Below, one piece after another: positions 7,920 to 15,924 of a stretch of 64,000 bases of DNA (the first letter of the stretch is position 1; each line of letters starts with the position of its first letter). The notes under the pieces are model-generated. The model did not search any database. It saw nothing but the letters and a program-made list of their open reading frames with translations, and was not told the DNA's origin. The stretch comes from Saccharothrix syringae. Lineage in GTDB: Bacteria > Actinomycetota > Actinomycetes > Mycobacteriales > Pseudonocardiaceae. Made by a program: the position numbers and the translations under genes. The DNA lies in contig NZ_CP034550.1 of the NCBI RefSeq assembly GCF_009498035.1, forward strand, positions 310,001 to 374,000, read 5' to 3'.

Positions 7920-8023
7920 GGGCTCGATGGGGTGCACCGGTCAAGCGACGGTGCGTAGCCGTTCACGTTGCCGCGCCAGGGAATCCGCCGCCGGTACCGC
8001 TGTCCGGGGCAAGGGCGGGTGAA

Positions 8024-8836
8024 TCAGCTCCGGCGGCGCCTGCGCAGTCCGTACCACGCCACGCCGGCGGCCGTGGCCGCGCCGAGGCCGATGGCCGTCA
8101 CGGCGACCGCCGTGCCCGAGGGGCGCGGGATGCGGGCCCGCAGCGACACCGGGTCGGAGAAGGTCAGCACGGGCCACCCGCGCCGTTCCGCGACCCTGCG
8201 CAGCGCGCGGTCGGGGTTGACCGCGGTGGGGTGGCCGACCGCCTCCAGCAGGGGCAGGTCGCTGATCGAGTCGGAGTAGGCGTAGCAGCGGGTCAGGTCG
8301 TAGTCGTGCCGGTCGGCGAGCTGCTTGACCGCGATCGCCTTGTTCTCCCCGGCGCAGTAGAAGCCCACCTCGCCCGAGTAGCGGCCGGCCGAGACGACCA
8401 TCCGGGTGCCCACGCTGCGCGTCGCGCCGACCATGGCGGAGATGGGCGCGACCAGCTCCTCGCCGGAGGCGGACACCACGACCACGTCGTGGCCCTCGTC
8501 CTTGTGCTCCGAGATGAGCTGCGTGGCCTCCTTGTAGACCAGGGGGTCGACGATGTCGTGCAGCGTCTCTTCCACGATCGAGCGAACCTGCTCGACGTCC
8601 CAGCCCTCGCAGAGCGCGGTGATGTGCGAGCGCATCCGGTCCATCTGGTCGGCGTCCGCGCCGGCCAGCATGAACACGAACTGGGCGTAGGCGCTCTTGA
8701 GCACCGCACGCCTGTTGATGAGGCCCTCTTGGAAGAACGGCCGGCTGAACGCCAGCGTGCTCGACTTGGCGATGACCGTCTTGTCCAGGTCGAAGAACGC
8801 GGCGACGCGACTGCCTTCGGTGGCGCGATCGGTCAC
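8024..8836 (-). CDS. HAD-IB family phosphatase (Rv3661 homologue)
   Basis: A 270-residue SerB-like hydrolase of the HAD-IB group. Motif I is DLDKT (about residues 16-20), motif II is VVVSAS near residue 120, and the metal-binding motif III segment is YSDSISDLPLL near 190. A C-terminal hydrophobic helix (about 245-262) followed by arginines suggests membrane tethering. The substrate is unknown; homologues are annotated as phosphoserine phosphatase-like, and some family members act on lyso-phospholipids. The start is GTG 8836-8834. It is divergent from the tad operon and upstream of the small RNA, the same arrangement as in mycobacteria. Confidence 0.88.
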   Translation of the reverse strand: MTDRATEGSRVAAFFDLDKTVIAKSSTLAFSRPFFQEGLINRRAVLKSAYAQFVFMLAGADADQMDRMRSHITALCEGWDVEQVRSIVEETLHDIVDPLVYKEATQLISEHKDEGHDVVVVSASGEELVAPISAMVGATRSVGTRMVVSAGRYSGEVGFYCAGENKAIAVKQLADRHDYDLTRCYAYSDSISDLPLLEAVGHPTAVNPDRALRRVAERRGWPVLTFSDPVSLRARIPRPSGTAVAVTAIGLGAATAAGVAWYGLRRRRRS

Positions 8837-9297
8837 CGGTCAAGCTTAGGCCGGGTGCCGGAACGGGCTCCCGGAGGTTGTTCGCAGGTTTACGAACTTA
8901 GTGTGCGGTCGAACGAAATTTCGGCGTCGCTCTAATGGAAGACACGCGTGACCCTGTCCCGTGGGGATACAGTAGACGGGTCCGGCATGACCGGACGGGT
9001 TCAGTCCGACCCCCCGGGACTGAACCATTGGCGACCCCCGTCCCTCCCCCCTGGCGGGGGTCGTCCCATGTCCGGGGTCGGTTACCCGGCCCGGTGCGCG
9101 GACCTCTCCCCGCCGTCGCGGCGGTTCGCATCGGTTGTTGAAGTATTTTCGCGTTCATCCCTCCTCGCGGCTCTCGCCCTCCGGGTCGGCCCAGGTCCGC
9201 CGAGTTGTCCACATGTTGATCTTGAGCCGTTGTGTCCTTCCTCACCGCTCGGCACCGTGGGTCGTGAAGATCCACGACTCGCCTTCGGGAGGAAGCG
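8837..9297. other. Divergent intergenic region with three consecutive hairpins
   Basis: No reading frame is supported in these 461 bases. Three perfect inverted repeats follow one another: 8980-8996 (GTCCGG/CCGGAC, loop 5), 8998-9026 (GGTTCAGTCC/GGACTGAACC, loop 9) and 9032-9063 (CGACCCCCG/CGGGGGTCG, loop 14). A palindrome CGAAATTTCG is at 8914-8923. The ribosome binding site GGGAGGAAG for the ssd gene is at the right end. A single TTGTCCACA at 9205-9213 is probably fortuitous. Confidence 0.6.
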
Positions 9298-10353
9298 ATG
9301 GGACGACCGGTGGCCCTGGTGGCCGAGGAGGCGCTGGTCGACGAGGTGCTGCACGCGGCAGCGGTCGTCGGCTGCGAGCTGGAGCGGGTGGCCGACGTCG
9401 ACGCGCTGCGCGGCCGGTGGTCCGGGGCGCCCGCGGTGGTGCTGGACGAGGGCGCGGCGCTCGCGTGCGCCGCCGCGGGGCTGCCGCGCAGGCCCGGTGT
9501 GCTGGTGGTCGGCACGGGTCCACCGGGGGAGGCGACCTGGCGGTGCGCCCTGGAGCTGGGCGCGGAGCAGGTCGTGCGGTTGCCCGACGGGCGGGGCGGG
9601 CTGCGGGCGGCGCTGGCCGACGCGGTCGAGGGCCCGGTGGACGGCGGCCGGGTGCTGGCGGTGCTGGGCGCGCGGGGCGGTGCGGGCGCCTCCGTGCTGG
9701 CGGTCGCGGTCGGCCGGGCCGTGCTGGCCGCGGGCGGCCACGCGCTGCTGGTCGACTGCGACCCGCTCGGCGGCGGCCTGGACCTGACGCTGGGCGCGGA
9801 GCGGCAGGAGGGGCTGCGCTGGCCCGCGCTGCGGCTCACCGAGGGCCGGGTGCCCGCGGCGGCGCTCCGCTCGGCGCTGCCGGGCGTGCGCCGCGGTGAC
9901 GGCAGCCTCACCGTGCTGTCCTGCGGCCGGACCGGGCCGGGGCCCGCCCCCGAGGCCGTGGTGGCGGTGGTCGAGGCGGGCAGGCGCGCGGGCGGGACGG
10001 TGGTCTGCGACGTGCCGCGGCAGCTGACCGGCGCCGCGTGCGCGGCCCTGGACCGGGCCGACCTGGCGGTGCTGGTCGTGCCCGCGGACGTGAAGGCGTG
10101 CGTGGCCGCCAGGGGGCTGGTCGAGCAGGTGGCGGCCCGGGGCGTGCGGCTGCGCGCCGTGGTGCGCGGCCCGGCACCCGGGGGTCTGTCGGCGGCCGAG
10201 GTGGTGGCCGCGGTCGACGTGCCGCTGCTGACGGCCATGCGCCCCGAGCCGCGCCTGGCCGCGGCGCTGGACAGCGGTCGCGTGCCGGGGGCCGGCCGGG
10301 GGCCGCTGGCCAAGGCGGCCAGGGAGGTCCTGGAGGTGCTCGGTGCGTGCTGA
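9298..10353 (+). CDS. Septum-site-determining/TadZ-like MinD-family protein (Ssd, Rv3660c homologue)
   Basis: A 351-residue protein with an N-terminal receiver-like or low-conservation domain (1-115) and a MinD/ParA-type domain (about 118-340). The deviant P-loop reads GARGGAGAS near residues 124-132, where the ParA signature lysines are missing; the Walker B-like segment is ALLVDCDPLGGGLDL. In M. tuberculosis the homologue Ssd perturbs septation, and in Tad systems TadZ localises the pilus machine. ATG has GGGAGGAAG upstream. It is the first gene of the tad operon and its stop overlaps the next frame. Confidence 0.85.
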   Translation: MGRPVALVAEEALVDEVLHAAAVVGCELERVADVDALRGRWSGAPAVVLDEGAALACAAAGLPRRPGVLVVGTGPPGEATWRCALELGAEQVVRLPDGRGGLRAALADAVEGPVDGGRVLAVLGARGGAGASVLAVAVGRAVLAAGGHALLVDCDPLGGGLDLTLGAERQEGLRWPALRLTEGRVPAAALRSALPGVRRGDGSLTVLSCGRTGPGPAPEAVVAVVEAGRRAGGTVVCDVPRQLTGAACAALDRADLAVLVVPADVKACVAARGLVEQVAARGVRLRAVVRGPAPGGLSAAEVVAAVDVPLLTAMRPEPRLAAALDSGRVPGAGRGPLAKAAREVLEVLGAC

Positions 10354-10858
10354 CCAGCAGGCCGCGCGTAATCGCGGGCCGGCGCCCGGCCGTGAGCCCG
10401 ACACCCCCGAACCCACCGACATCGAACCCACCACCCCCGAAGCCGTCGTTCGCCGCAAACCCGCGGTGGTGCCGCACCCGCTGCACCGCCCACCCCGGGC
10501 GTTCCGCACCTTCCGGCCGCACGCGCCACCGGTCGAACAGCCACCGGCGGTGCCGTCGGTACCAACGCTTCCAGTGGTGCCAACGCTCCCGGTGGGGCCA
10601 TCAGTTCCCGTGGCGCCCCCGGTGCCTTCGGTGCCGCACCCGCGCGGTCCGGTCGAGGACCGGGCCGCGTGGCCCGCGCGGGCGGACGACCTGGTCACCC
10701 GGGTGGACCACGTGGTGGTGCGGGCGGATCACCTGCCCGCACCGCGCCGAGGTCCGTCCCGGCCCGCGGGACAACGAGGGACCGATGTCCGGGGAGCCGA
10801 CCGTGGAGGGGCCGACAGTGGTGGAGGAGCCGACCGTGGAGGAGCCGACCATGACTGA
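10343..10858 (+). CDS. Small proline-rich protein in the tad operon (hypothetical)
   Basis: A 171-residue frame beginning GTG 10343, overlapping the end of the ssd gene by 11 bases. It is rich in proline and valine, with a degenerate PSVP/TLPV repeat at about residues 72-100. Third-position GC is high from 10343 to about 10760, supporting coding in this frame, then falls, while the tadA frame becomes the high-GC3 frame from 10785. So the last 25 codons probably only shadow the tadA start. It may be a real linker-like protein, or the N-terminal part of a TadA split by a frameshift. Confidence 0.45.
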   Translation: MRADQQAARNRGPAPGREPDTPEPTDIEPTTPEAVVRRKPAVVPHPLHRPPRAFRTFRPHAPPVEQPPAVPSVPTLPVVPTLPVGPSVPVAPPVPSVPHPRGPVEDRAAWPARADDLVTRVDHVVVRADHLPAPRRGPSRPAGQRGTDVRGADRGGADSGGGADRGGADHD

Positions 10859-12386
10859 CCAGGCGACCCCCTCCCCGACCGCCACCGGTGTGCGTGCCGG
10901 CTCCGGCTCCCGGTTCGGCTTCCCGACCGGCTCGCGGCTCGGCTCGCGGCTCGGCCTGCCGACCGGCTCGCGGTCCGACCTCCCGTCCGACTCGCCATCC
11001 GGCCTGGTGCCCGATCCGGTGACCGACCTGGTCGAACGAGTCCGCCGACGCCTGGCCAACGGCCCCACCGACCTCACCCCCGCCACCGTGGCGGCGGCCG
11101 TGCGCGGTGAGGCGGGCGGCGTGCTGGGCGACGAGGAGGTCCAGCACGCGCTCACCGTCCTGCGCCAGGAGTTCGTCGGCGCGGGCCCGCTGGACCCGCT
11201 GCTGCGCGACCCGGGCACGACGGACGTCCTGGTCACCGCGCCCGACCAGGTGTGGGTCGACGGCGCCGAGGGCCTGCGCCGCACCGGTGTCGCGTTCCCC
11301 GGCGAACCGGCCGTCCGCCGGTTGGCCCAGCGACTGGCCGTGGCGGCGGGTCGGAGGCTGGACGACGCCGCCCCGTACGTCGACGGCTGGTTGCCGGGCT
11401 CGGTCCGGCTGCACGCCGTGCTGCCACCGATCGCGCCGACGACCTGCCTGTCCCTGCGCGTCCTCCGCCCGGCGGCGCACGACCTGGCGACGCTGCGGGA
11501 CCTGGGCACCTTCGACCACCGGACCGCCGACCTGCTGCGCGCCATCGTGGTGGCCCGCCAGGCGTTCCTGGTGGTCGGCGGGACCGGCTCGGGCAAGACG
11601 ACGTTGCTCGCCGCGCTGCTCGGCTGCGTACCGCACCACGAACGAGTGGTCTGCGTGGAGGACGCGGGTGAACTCCACCCGGCCCACCCGCAGTTCGTCC
11701 GCCTGCTGGCCCGCGGCCCGAACATCGAGGGCGTCGGCGAGATCACCGTGCGGGACCTGGTCCGCCAGGCACTGCGCATGCGCCCGGACCGGATCGTGGT
11801 GGGCGAGGTCCGCGGCGCCGAGGTCTGCGACCTGCTGTCCGCCCTCAACACCGGCCACGACGGGGGCGCCGGCACCCTGCACGCCAACTCCCCGGCCGAG
11901 GTCCCCGCGCGCCTGGAAGCCCTGGCAGCCCTGGGCGGCCTCGACCGGCACGCGCTGCACAGCCAGCTGACCGCGGCGGTCAAGGTGGTCCTCCACGTGC
12001 GCCGCGCGGCCGACGGCACCCGGCACCTGGCGGAGATCGGCGTCCTCCACCGGAAGAACGGAGACCCGGTGGTCGAACCGGCCTGGCGCCGGGACAGCGG
12101 GTGGCACGAGGGCGCGGAAACCCTGGCCTCCCTGGTCGGAGGGGCGCCGGTCGGAGGGGCGCCGGTCGGGGAGGTGCCGGTCGGGGAGGTGCCGGTCGAG
12201 GAGGCGCTGACCGGAGAGGCGCTGACCGGCAGGTCCCCGACGCGCTGCCCTGCGGTCGACAGCTCTTCGAGCAGCGGAGCGCTGGTCGGTGCACCCTCGA
12301 CTGGCGGGGCACCAGCCGATGGGCGGCCGGTCCCGGTCGACGGGTTTCCGGCGGGAGCATCGCACCTACCGGCAGGTGCGCCATGA
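10785..12386 (+). CDS. tadA: TadA/CpaF-type secretion ATPase
   Basis: A 533-residue type II/IV secretion ATPase powering assembly of the Flp-type pilus. Walker A GGTGSGKTT is near residues 265-273, the Asp-box/Walker B region RPDRIVVGEVRG near 335, and the His box GTLHANS near 363; the N-terminal helical domain begins near residue 85. Both termini are low complexity: a GSRLG/LPTGS repeat near residues 42-75 and a (G)APVG/EVPVG repeat after residue 450, absent from typical TadA. Start ATG 10785 has GAGGGA upstream; ATG 10851 is an alternative. Its stop overlaps the tadB start (ATGA). Confidence 0.9.
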   Translation: MSGEPTVEGPTVVEEPTVEEPTMTDQATPSPTATGVRAGSGSRFGFPTGSRLGSRLGLPTGSRSDLPSDSPSGLVPDPVTDLVERVRRRLANGPTDLTPATVAAAVRGEAGGVLGDEEVQHALTVLRQEFVGAGPLDPLLRDPGTTDVLVTAPDQVWVDGAEGLRRTGVAFPGEPAVRRLAQRLAVAAGRRLDDAAPYVDGWLPGSVRLHAVLPPIAPTTCLSLRVLRPAAHDLATLRDLGTFDHRTADLLRAIVVARQAFLVVGGTGSGKTTLLAALLGCVPHHERVVCVEDAGELHPAHPQFVRLLARGPNIEGVGEITVRDLVRQALRMRPDRIVVGEVRGAEVCDLLSALNTGHDGGAGTLHANSPAEVPARLEALAALGGLDRHALHSQLTAAVKVVLHVRRAADGTRHLAEIGVLHRKNGDPVVEPAWRRDSGWHEGAETLASLVGGAPVGGAPVGEVPVGEVPVEEALTGEALTGRSPTRCPAVDSSSSSGALVGAPSTGGAPADGRPVPVDGFPAGASHLPAGAP

Positions 12387-13201
12387 ATCCCGTGGCCATG
12401 AATCCCTTGACTGCCGCAGACCTCCTGTCCGCCGCGAGCCTCCTGCTCCTGTCCGCGGCGGTCCTGCTCCACCCGTTCCCGGTTGCCCGCCGCCGTTTGG
12501 CGCGACTTCGCGCGCGACCGGTGCGCCGCCGGCGGCTGCGCGTCCCGGGCCAACCGGCCGCCGTGGTGGTGGGGGCCGTCGTCGGGGTGCCCGCCGGGGT
12601 TGGCGGTGCGATCGCGGGCGCGCTGCTGGCGGCCACCGCCTGGCACGCCTACCGCGAGGCGGTACGACGGCGCGCGGAACTCGCGGCGGCGACAGCGCTC
12701 GCCGCGGGCCTGCACGCCTTCGTCGCGGAACTGCGCACGGGCGCCCACCCGGCCAAGGCCGCCGCCGGGGCCGCCGAGGACGCGGAACCACCGGCGACCG
12801 ACGTCCTGCGGGCCATCGCCGCCGCGTCGGCGCGGGGTGGCGACGTCGAGTCGGCGCTGGCGGGCTTCCCGGACGCCCGTCACCTGGGGCGGGCGTGGCG
12901 GTTGGCCGCCGACCACGGCGTGCCGCCGGCCGAGGTGCTGGAGGCGGTGCGCCGGGACCTGGACCGGCGCACCGCGTTCGCCCGGCAGGTCCGGGCGCGC
13001 ATGGCGGGGCCACGTGCCAGCGCCGCCGTCCTGGCCGGTCTCCCGGTCCTCGGCGCCCTCCTCGGCGAACTGGCCGGCGCGGACCCGCTCGCCGTGCTGA
13101 CCGGCACCGCGCCGGGCCAGGTGCTCCTGGTGGTCGGCGCGCTCCTCGTCTGCGCCGGCCTGCGCTGGAGCGGTCGGCTGACCAGGCAGGTGATCGCATG
13201 A
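12383..13201 (+). CDS. tadB: TadB-like pilus assembly inner-membrane protein
   Basis: A 272-residue type II secretion system F-domain protein. A hydrophobic N-terminal segment (about residues 10-27), a second pair near 55-80 and two C-terminal membrane segments (about 215-262) flank a cytoplasmic helical domain containing the GLHAFVAELRTGAHPAKA segment typical of actinobacterial TadB (Rv3658c). ATG 12383 overlaps the tadA stop by four bases; a second ATG at 12398 is possible. Homologues pair with TadC to form the membrane platform for pilin extrusion. Confidence 0.85.
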   Translation: MNPVAMNPLTAADLLSAASLLLLSAAVLLHPFPVARRRLARLRARPVRRRRLRVPGQPAAVVVGAVVGVPAGVGGAIAGALLAATAWHAYREAVRRRAELAAATALAAGLHAFVAELRTGAHPAKAAAGAAEDAEPPATDVLRAIAAASARGGDVESALAGFPDARHLGRAWRLAADHGVPPAEVLEAVRRDLDRRTAFARQVRARMAGPRASAAVLAGLPVLGALLGELAGADPLAVLTGTAPGQVLLVVGALLVCAGLRWSGRLTRQVIA

Positions 13202-13749
13202 CGCCGCTCCTGCTCGCCCTGGCGCTGCTGGTCTTCCCGCCACCGCGGAAGGCCGCGGCGAGGCTCAGGCCGCCCACCGTCCGCACCCGAAAACCCAAGC
13301 CGGCCCCACCGGACCCGTTGGCGGCCGCGGCGACCTGGGACCTGCTCGCGGCCGCCCTCCGCGCGGGGCTCCCCGTGGCCAGGGCGGTGCACGCGGTGCG
13401 GTCGGGGGTGCCACCGGGACCGGCCGAACGCCTGCGCGAGGTCGGTGACCTCCTCGCCCTGGGCGCGGACCCGGTGACCGCCTGGTCCGGGGCCCTGACC
13501 CACCCCGACACCGCGCCGCTGGCCCGGGCCGCCCGCCGCACGGCCCGCTCCGGCGCGGCGCTGGCGGGCGCCGCGGCGGACCTCGCGGCGGAGGTGAGGG
13601 CGGAGGTGGCCGACCGCGCCGAGGCCCGTGCGCAGCGGGCGGCGGTGCTCGTGGCGGGACCGCTGGCGCTGTGCTTCCTGCCGGCCTTCCTGTGCCTGGG
13701 CGTGCTGCCCGTGGTGCTGGGGTTGCTCAACCGCGTGGGAAAGGGGTGA
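13198..13749 (+). CDS. tadC: TadC-like pilus assembly inner-membrane protein
   Basis: A 183-residue F-domain protein, short like the mycobacterial Rv3657c. An N-terminal membrane segment (residues 2-16) precedes a basic linker, a cytoplasmic helical bundle (about 40-140) and two adjoining hydrophobic segments at the C terminus (about 148-178). ATG 13198 overlaps the tadB stop (ATGA), so tadA, tadB and tadC are translationally coupled. The gene order matches the Tad operons of other actinobacteria. Confidence 0.82.
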   Translation: MTPLLLALALLVFPPPRKAAARLRPPTVRTRKPKPAPPDPLAAAATWDLLAAALRAGLPVARAVHAVRSGVPPGPAERLREVGDLLALGADPVTAWSGALTHPDTAPLARAARRTARSGAALAGAAADLAAEVRAEVADRAEARAQRAAVLVAGPLALCFLPAFLCLGVLPVVLGLLNRVGKG

Positions 13750-13780
13750 CATCCGTCCACAATGGATCGATTTGGTGAGT

Positions 13781-13819
13781 GTGCTCAGTGGATGTGCTCA
13801 GTGGATGTGCTCAGTGGAT
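13781..13819 (+). repeat. Three perfect tandem copies of a 13-bp unit upstream of the pilin gene
   Basis: GTGCTCAGTGGAT is repeated exactly at 13781-13793, 13794-13806 and 13807-13819, directly before the GGAGGAGCGAG ribosome binding site of the pilin gene. The unit length is not a multiple of three. Confidence 0.9.
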
Positions 13820-13830
13820 GGAGGAGCGAG

Positions 13831-13986
13831 GTGTTGGACGACAGTGGGACGTCGACAGTGGAGTACGCCATCGTCCTGCTCGCCGCGGCCGGGCTGGCGA
13901 TGGTGCTGTTCGCGGTGATGTCCAGTGACTGGATCCTCGCCGAGGTCCAGGGAATGGTGCGGCGGGCCTTCACGGTGAACCTGTGA
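13831..13986 (+). CDS. flp: Flp/Tad-type pilin (DUF4244-like, Rv3656c homologue)
   Basis: A 51-residue prepilin. The leader VLDDSG precedes the processing site G|TSTVEYA with the conserved Glu+5 and Tyr+6, followed by a hydrophobic helix (about residues 13-33) and a short amphipathic tail. This is the expected Flp pilin architecture in actinobacteria. GTG 13831 is preferred over upstream in-frame starts because GGAGGAGCG is immediately before it and upstream frames run through the 13-bp repeats. No prepilin peptidase gene is in the window. Its stop overlaps the tadE start. Confidence 0.85.
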   Translation: MLDDSGTSTVEYAIVLLAAAGLAMVLFAVMSSDWILAEVQGMVRRAFTVNL

Positions 13987-14372
13987 ACACCGGCCGCGCG
14001 TCACCCCCGGAAGTCGGCCCGATCCGGACCTCGTCGCGGAGGAGGGGGTTCGGCGGGGACCGGGGCACGGCGACCGTCGAGGCGGCGATCGCGGTGTGCG
14101 GGTTGGTGTTCGTGCTGGCGGTCGGGATCACAGCCGTGCTGGCGGTGATCGCGCAGCTCCGTTGCACCGACGCGGCTCGTGAGGCCGCGCGGCTCGTTGC
14201 GCGCGGGGAGGAGCGGCGGGTTGGGGCTGTGGTGGAGGTGATCGCTCCGACGGGGGCACGGGTGGCGGTTCGGCAGGAGGGGGACGGGGCCTGGGTGGAG
14301 GTCACCGCGGTCCGCTTCGGGATGGAACTGAGCGCCAGGGCCTACGCGGTCGTGGAGCCGGAGGTCGAGTGA
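13983..14372 (+). CDS. tadE: TadE family minor pseudopilin (Rv3655c homologue)
   Basis: A 129-residue protein with a basic leader, processing-like site G|TATVEAAIAVCGLVF and one N-terminal membrane helix (about residues 36-56), then a mixed C-terminal domain. TadE-family pseudopilins assist pilus assembly. GTG 13983 overlaps the pilin stop by four bases, supporting co-translation. After its stop the operon is interrupted by a 339-base non-coding, G-rich stretch before the next gene. Confidence 0.85.
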   Translation: MNTGRASPPEVGPIRTSSRRRGFGGDRGTATVEAAIAVCGLVFVLAVGITAVLAVIAQLRCTDAAREAARLVARGEERRVGAVVEVIAPTGARVAVRQEGDGAWVEVTAVRFGMELSARAYAVVEPEVE

Positions 14373-14711
14373 GGGGAGGGCGCGGCGCGGCTGGTGCGGT
14401 TGGGTTGGGTGAGGTTGGGCTGGGTGAGGTTGGGCTGCGCGGTGGACGGGTTGGCCTGAGCGCGGCTGCGTGCCGGGCGGGGTGCCCGGCACGCGGCTGC
14501 CCGGCGGGCGGCTGCCCGGACGTGGCTGCGCGCCGGGGCGGGTTGGGCGGGTGCGGCTGGGGCGGGGCGGGGTGGAGCGGTTGGGAGGGCTGAGCGCACG
14601 GATGGGCTGAGCGCACGGGTGGGCTGGTTGGCGGGTTGGGTTGGCCGCGCGGGCCGGGCCGGCGGGGCGGAACAGAGCTGTCAGGACCGACAGCTGGGTG
14701 GGAGCGCGCTC
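14373..14711 (+). other. G-rich non-coding gap inside the tad operon (repeats, G-quadruplex motif, hairpin)
   Basis: No frame has convincing coding character. A tandem 15-bp repeat (GGGTGAGGTTGGGCT, 14407-14421 and 14422-14436) creates five G-triplets at 14402-14434 spaced by 2, 7, 2 and 7 bases, a canonical G-quadruplex pattern on the transcribed RNA. A perfect 11-bp hairpin (GCGTGCCGGGC / GCCCGGCACGC) is at 14468-14494, and a second tandem repeat of 17 bp (GGGCTGAGCGCACGGRT) at 14587-14620. Confidence 0.7.
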
Positions 14712-15065
14712 ATGGAGCGGAAGTGGTCGCTGGGCGACGATCGCGGGGCCGCGTCGGTCTTCGCGGTCGCCGTGGCGGGCGTGTGGTTCGGGCTCGCCGC
14801 GGTCGGGGTGCGGTTCGGGGAGGAGGTGGTCGTCCGGCACCGGTTGGCCGCGGCCGCTGATCTCGGGGCGTTGGCCGCCGCCGCCCACCTGGTCGACGGG
14901 GTTGCGGTCGGGTGCGCGAAGGCGGGGGTGGTCGTCGGGCGGATGGGCGGTCGGCTGGTCCGGTGCGACGTGGCGGGGTGGGAGGTGGTCGTCGAGGTGG
15001 AGGGCGGGCCCTCGCTGTTCGGCGCGCCGAGCGCTCGGGCGCGGGCAGGTCCGACCGAAGGGTGA
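14712..15065 (+). CDS. TadE/TadG-like protein of the tad locus (Rv3654c homologue)
   Basis: A 117-residue protein with a short acidic/basic leader, the segment RGAASVFAVAVAG resembling a pseudopilin processing region but lacking the Glu+5, one membrane helix (about residues 14-35), and the RLAAAADLGALAAAAH segment typical of the helicase/secretion-neighbourhood TadE-like family. The function is unknown; it probably joins the pilus machine or its surface complex. ATG 14712 has GGGAGCG upstream. Confidence 0.75.
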   Translation: MERKWSLGDDRGAASVFAVAVAGVWFGLAAVGVRFGEEVVVRHRLAAAADLGALAAAAHLVDGVAVGCAKAGVVVGRMGGRLVRCDVAGWEVVVEVEGGPSLFGAPSARARAGPTEG

Positions 15066-15333
15066 ACCCGCTCCCGCGCGACGAGCGGTCGTTCGTCGGC
15101 GGTGAGCGGGCCTAGCAGTCCGCAGATTCGCGGCCTCGCCGCCGGCGGGCCACCTCCGCGCCGTTCTGCCGGTCCTCACGGCCGGTTCGCTCGCCGTGCC
15201 GAATCGACCAGTTGTCGACTGGCTGTTACCAGAACCCCCGCTGATGTCGTTAGTTCAAGTGGCGGCACCGACGCGGTGTCGAAGAACACCGGACACGGTG
15301 TCGCGGCGCGGGGCAACAGGAGGCGAACGGACG

Positions 15334-15924
15334 ATGGAGTGGTCGGATAGCTGGCGCGGGGCCTTCCGCATCGAGCTGCGCGCGGAGGCGGTCAACCTCG
15401 CGTGGCACGGGTGGCCGGTGCTGCCGGGCACCTATCCGGCGGGCGACCGGTGGGCCGGGCGCGACGGTGTCGAGGACAGCGGTCCCGTTCCCGTCCACCG
15501 CGACTGGCGGGAGCGCGTGGGCACCCGCGCGGACCAGGTCGCCACCTGGTGGGCCGGCCGGTCCTACAGCATCCTGCTCGCCACCGGCCACGGCGTGGAC
15601 GCCATCGAGGTCGACGCCGAGCTGGGGCGCCGGGCGGCGGTCGCGCTGCGCGCCACCGGCATCCCCGTCCCCATCGTGGCCACGCCGGACGGGCGCTGGA
15701 CGTTCCTCGTCGCCTCCGGCGGCGGGCTCGTCGCCGACCCGGGCGTCCGCCACCGCGCCGAGGGCGAGTACGTGCCGCTGCCGCCGAGCCCGGCCCAGCA
15801 CGGCGTCGTGCACTGGCGGGTCAAGCCCCAGATCTGCGCCTGGCAGCTGCCGCACGTGAGCGTCGTGCGGGACGCGCTGCTCAGCGCACCGAGCTACGAC
15901 CTGGTCGCCGCCGACCGGTCGTGA
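15334..15924 (+). CDS. PrimPol-fold protein (bifunctional DNA primase/polymerase N-terminal domain family)
   Basis: A 196-residue stand-alone protein resembling the N-terminal Prim-Pol domain of replicative primase/polymerases. It keeps a motif-I-like segment (GVDAIEVDAELG, about residues 87-98), but the motif II region reads TPDGRWTFLV, with no histidine where S-x-H is expected, so catalysis is doubtful. ATG 15334 has AACAGGAGG nine bases upstream. Its 3' end overlaps the convergent helicase gene by 31 bases. Homologues are common beside this helicase in actinobacteria; the role is unknown. Confidence 0.7.
   Translation: MEWSDSWRGAFRIELRAEAVNLAWHGWPVLPGTYPAGDRWAGRDGVEDSGPVPVHRDWRERVGTRADQVATWWAGRSYSILLATGHGVDAIEVDAELGRRAAVALRATGIPVPIVATPDGRWTFLVASGGGLVADPGVRHRAEGEYVPLPPSPAQHGVVHWRVKPQICAWQLPHVSVVRDALLSAPSYDLVAADRS

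Noticed and set aside
7411..8022. Open frames on both strands across the small-RNA region
   Set aside because: They cross the promoter, terminator hairpin and RNA body, have no third-position GC bias, and no homologous feature.
9205..9213. TTGTCCACA resembling a DnaA box
   Set aside because: A single isolated match with no cluster of boxes, no dnaA/dnaN neighbours; not an origin.
10601..13243. Long minus-strand frames opposite tadA and tadB
   Set aside because: Arg/Ala/Pro-rich shadows of clear tad genes; no ribosome binding site or recognisable domain.
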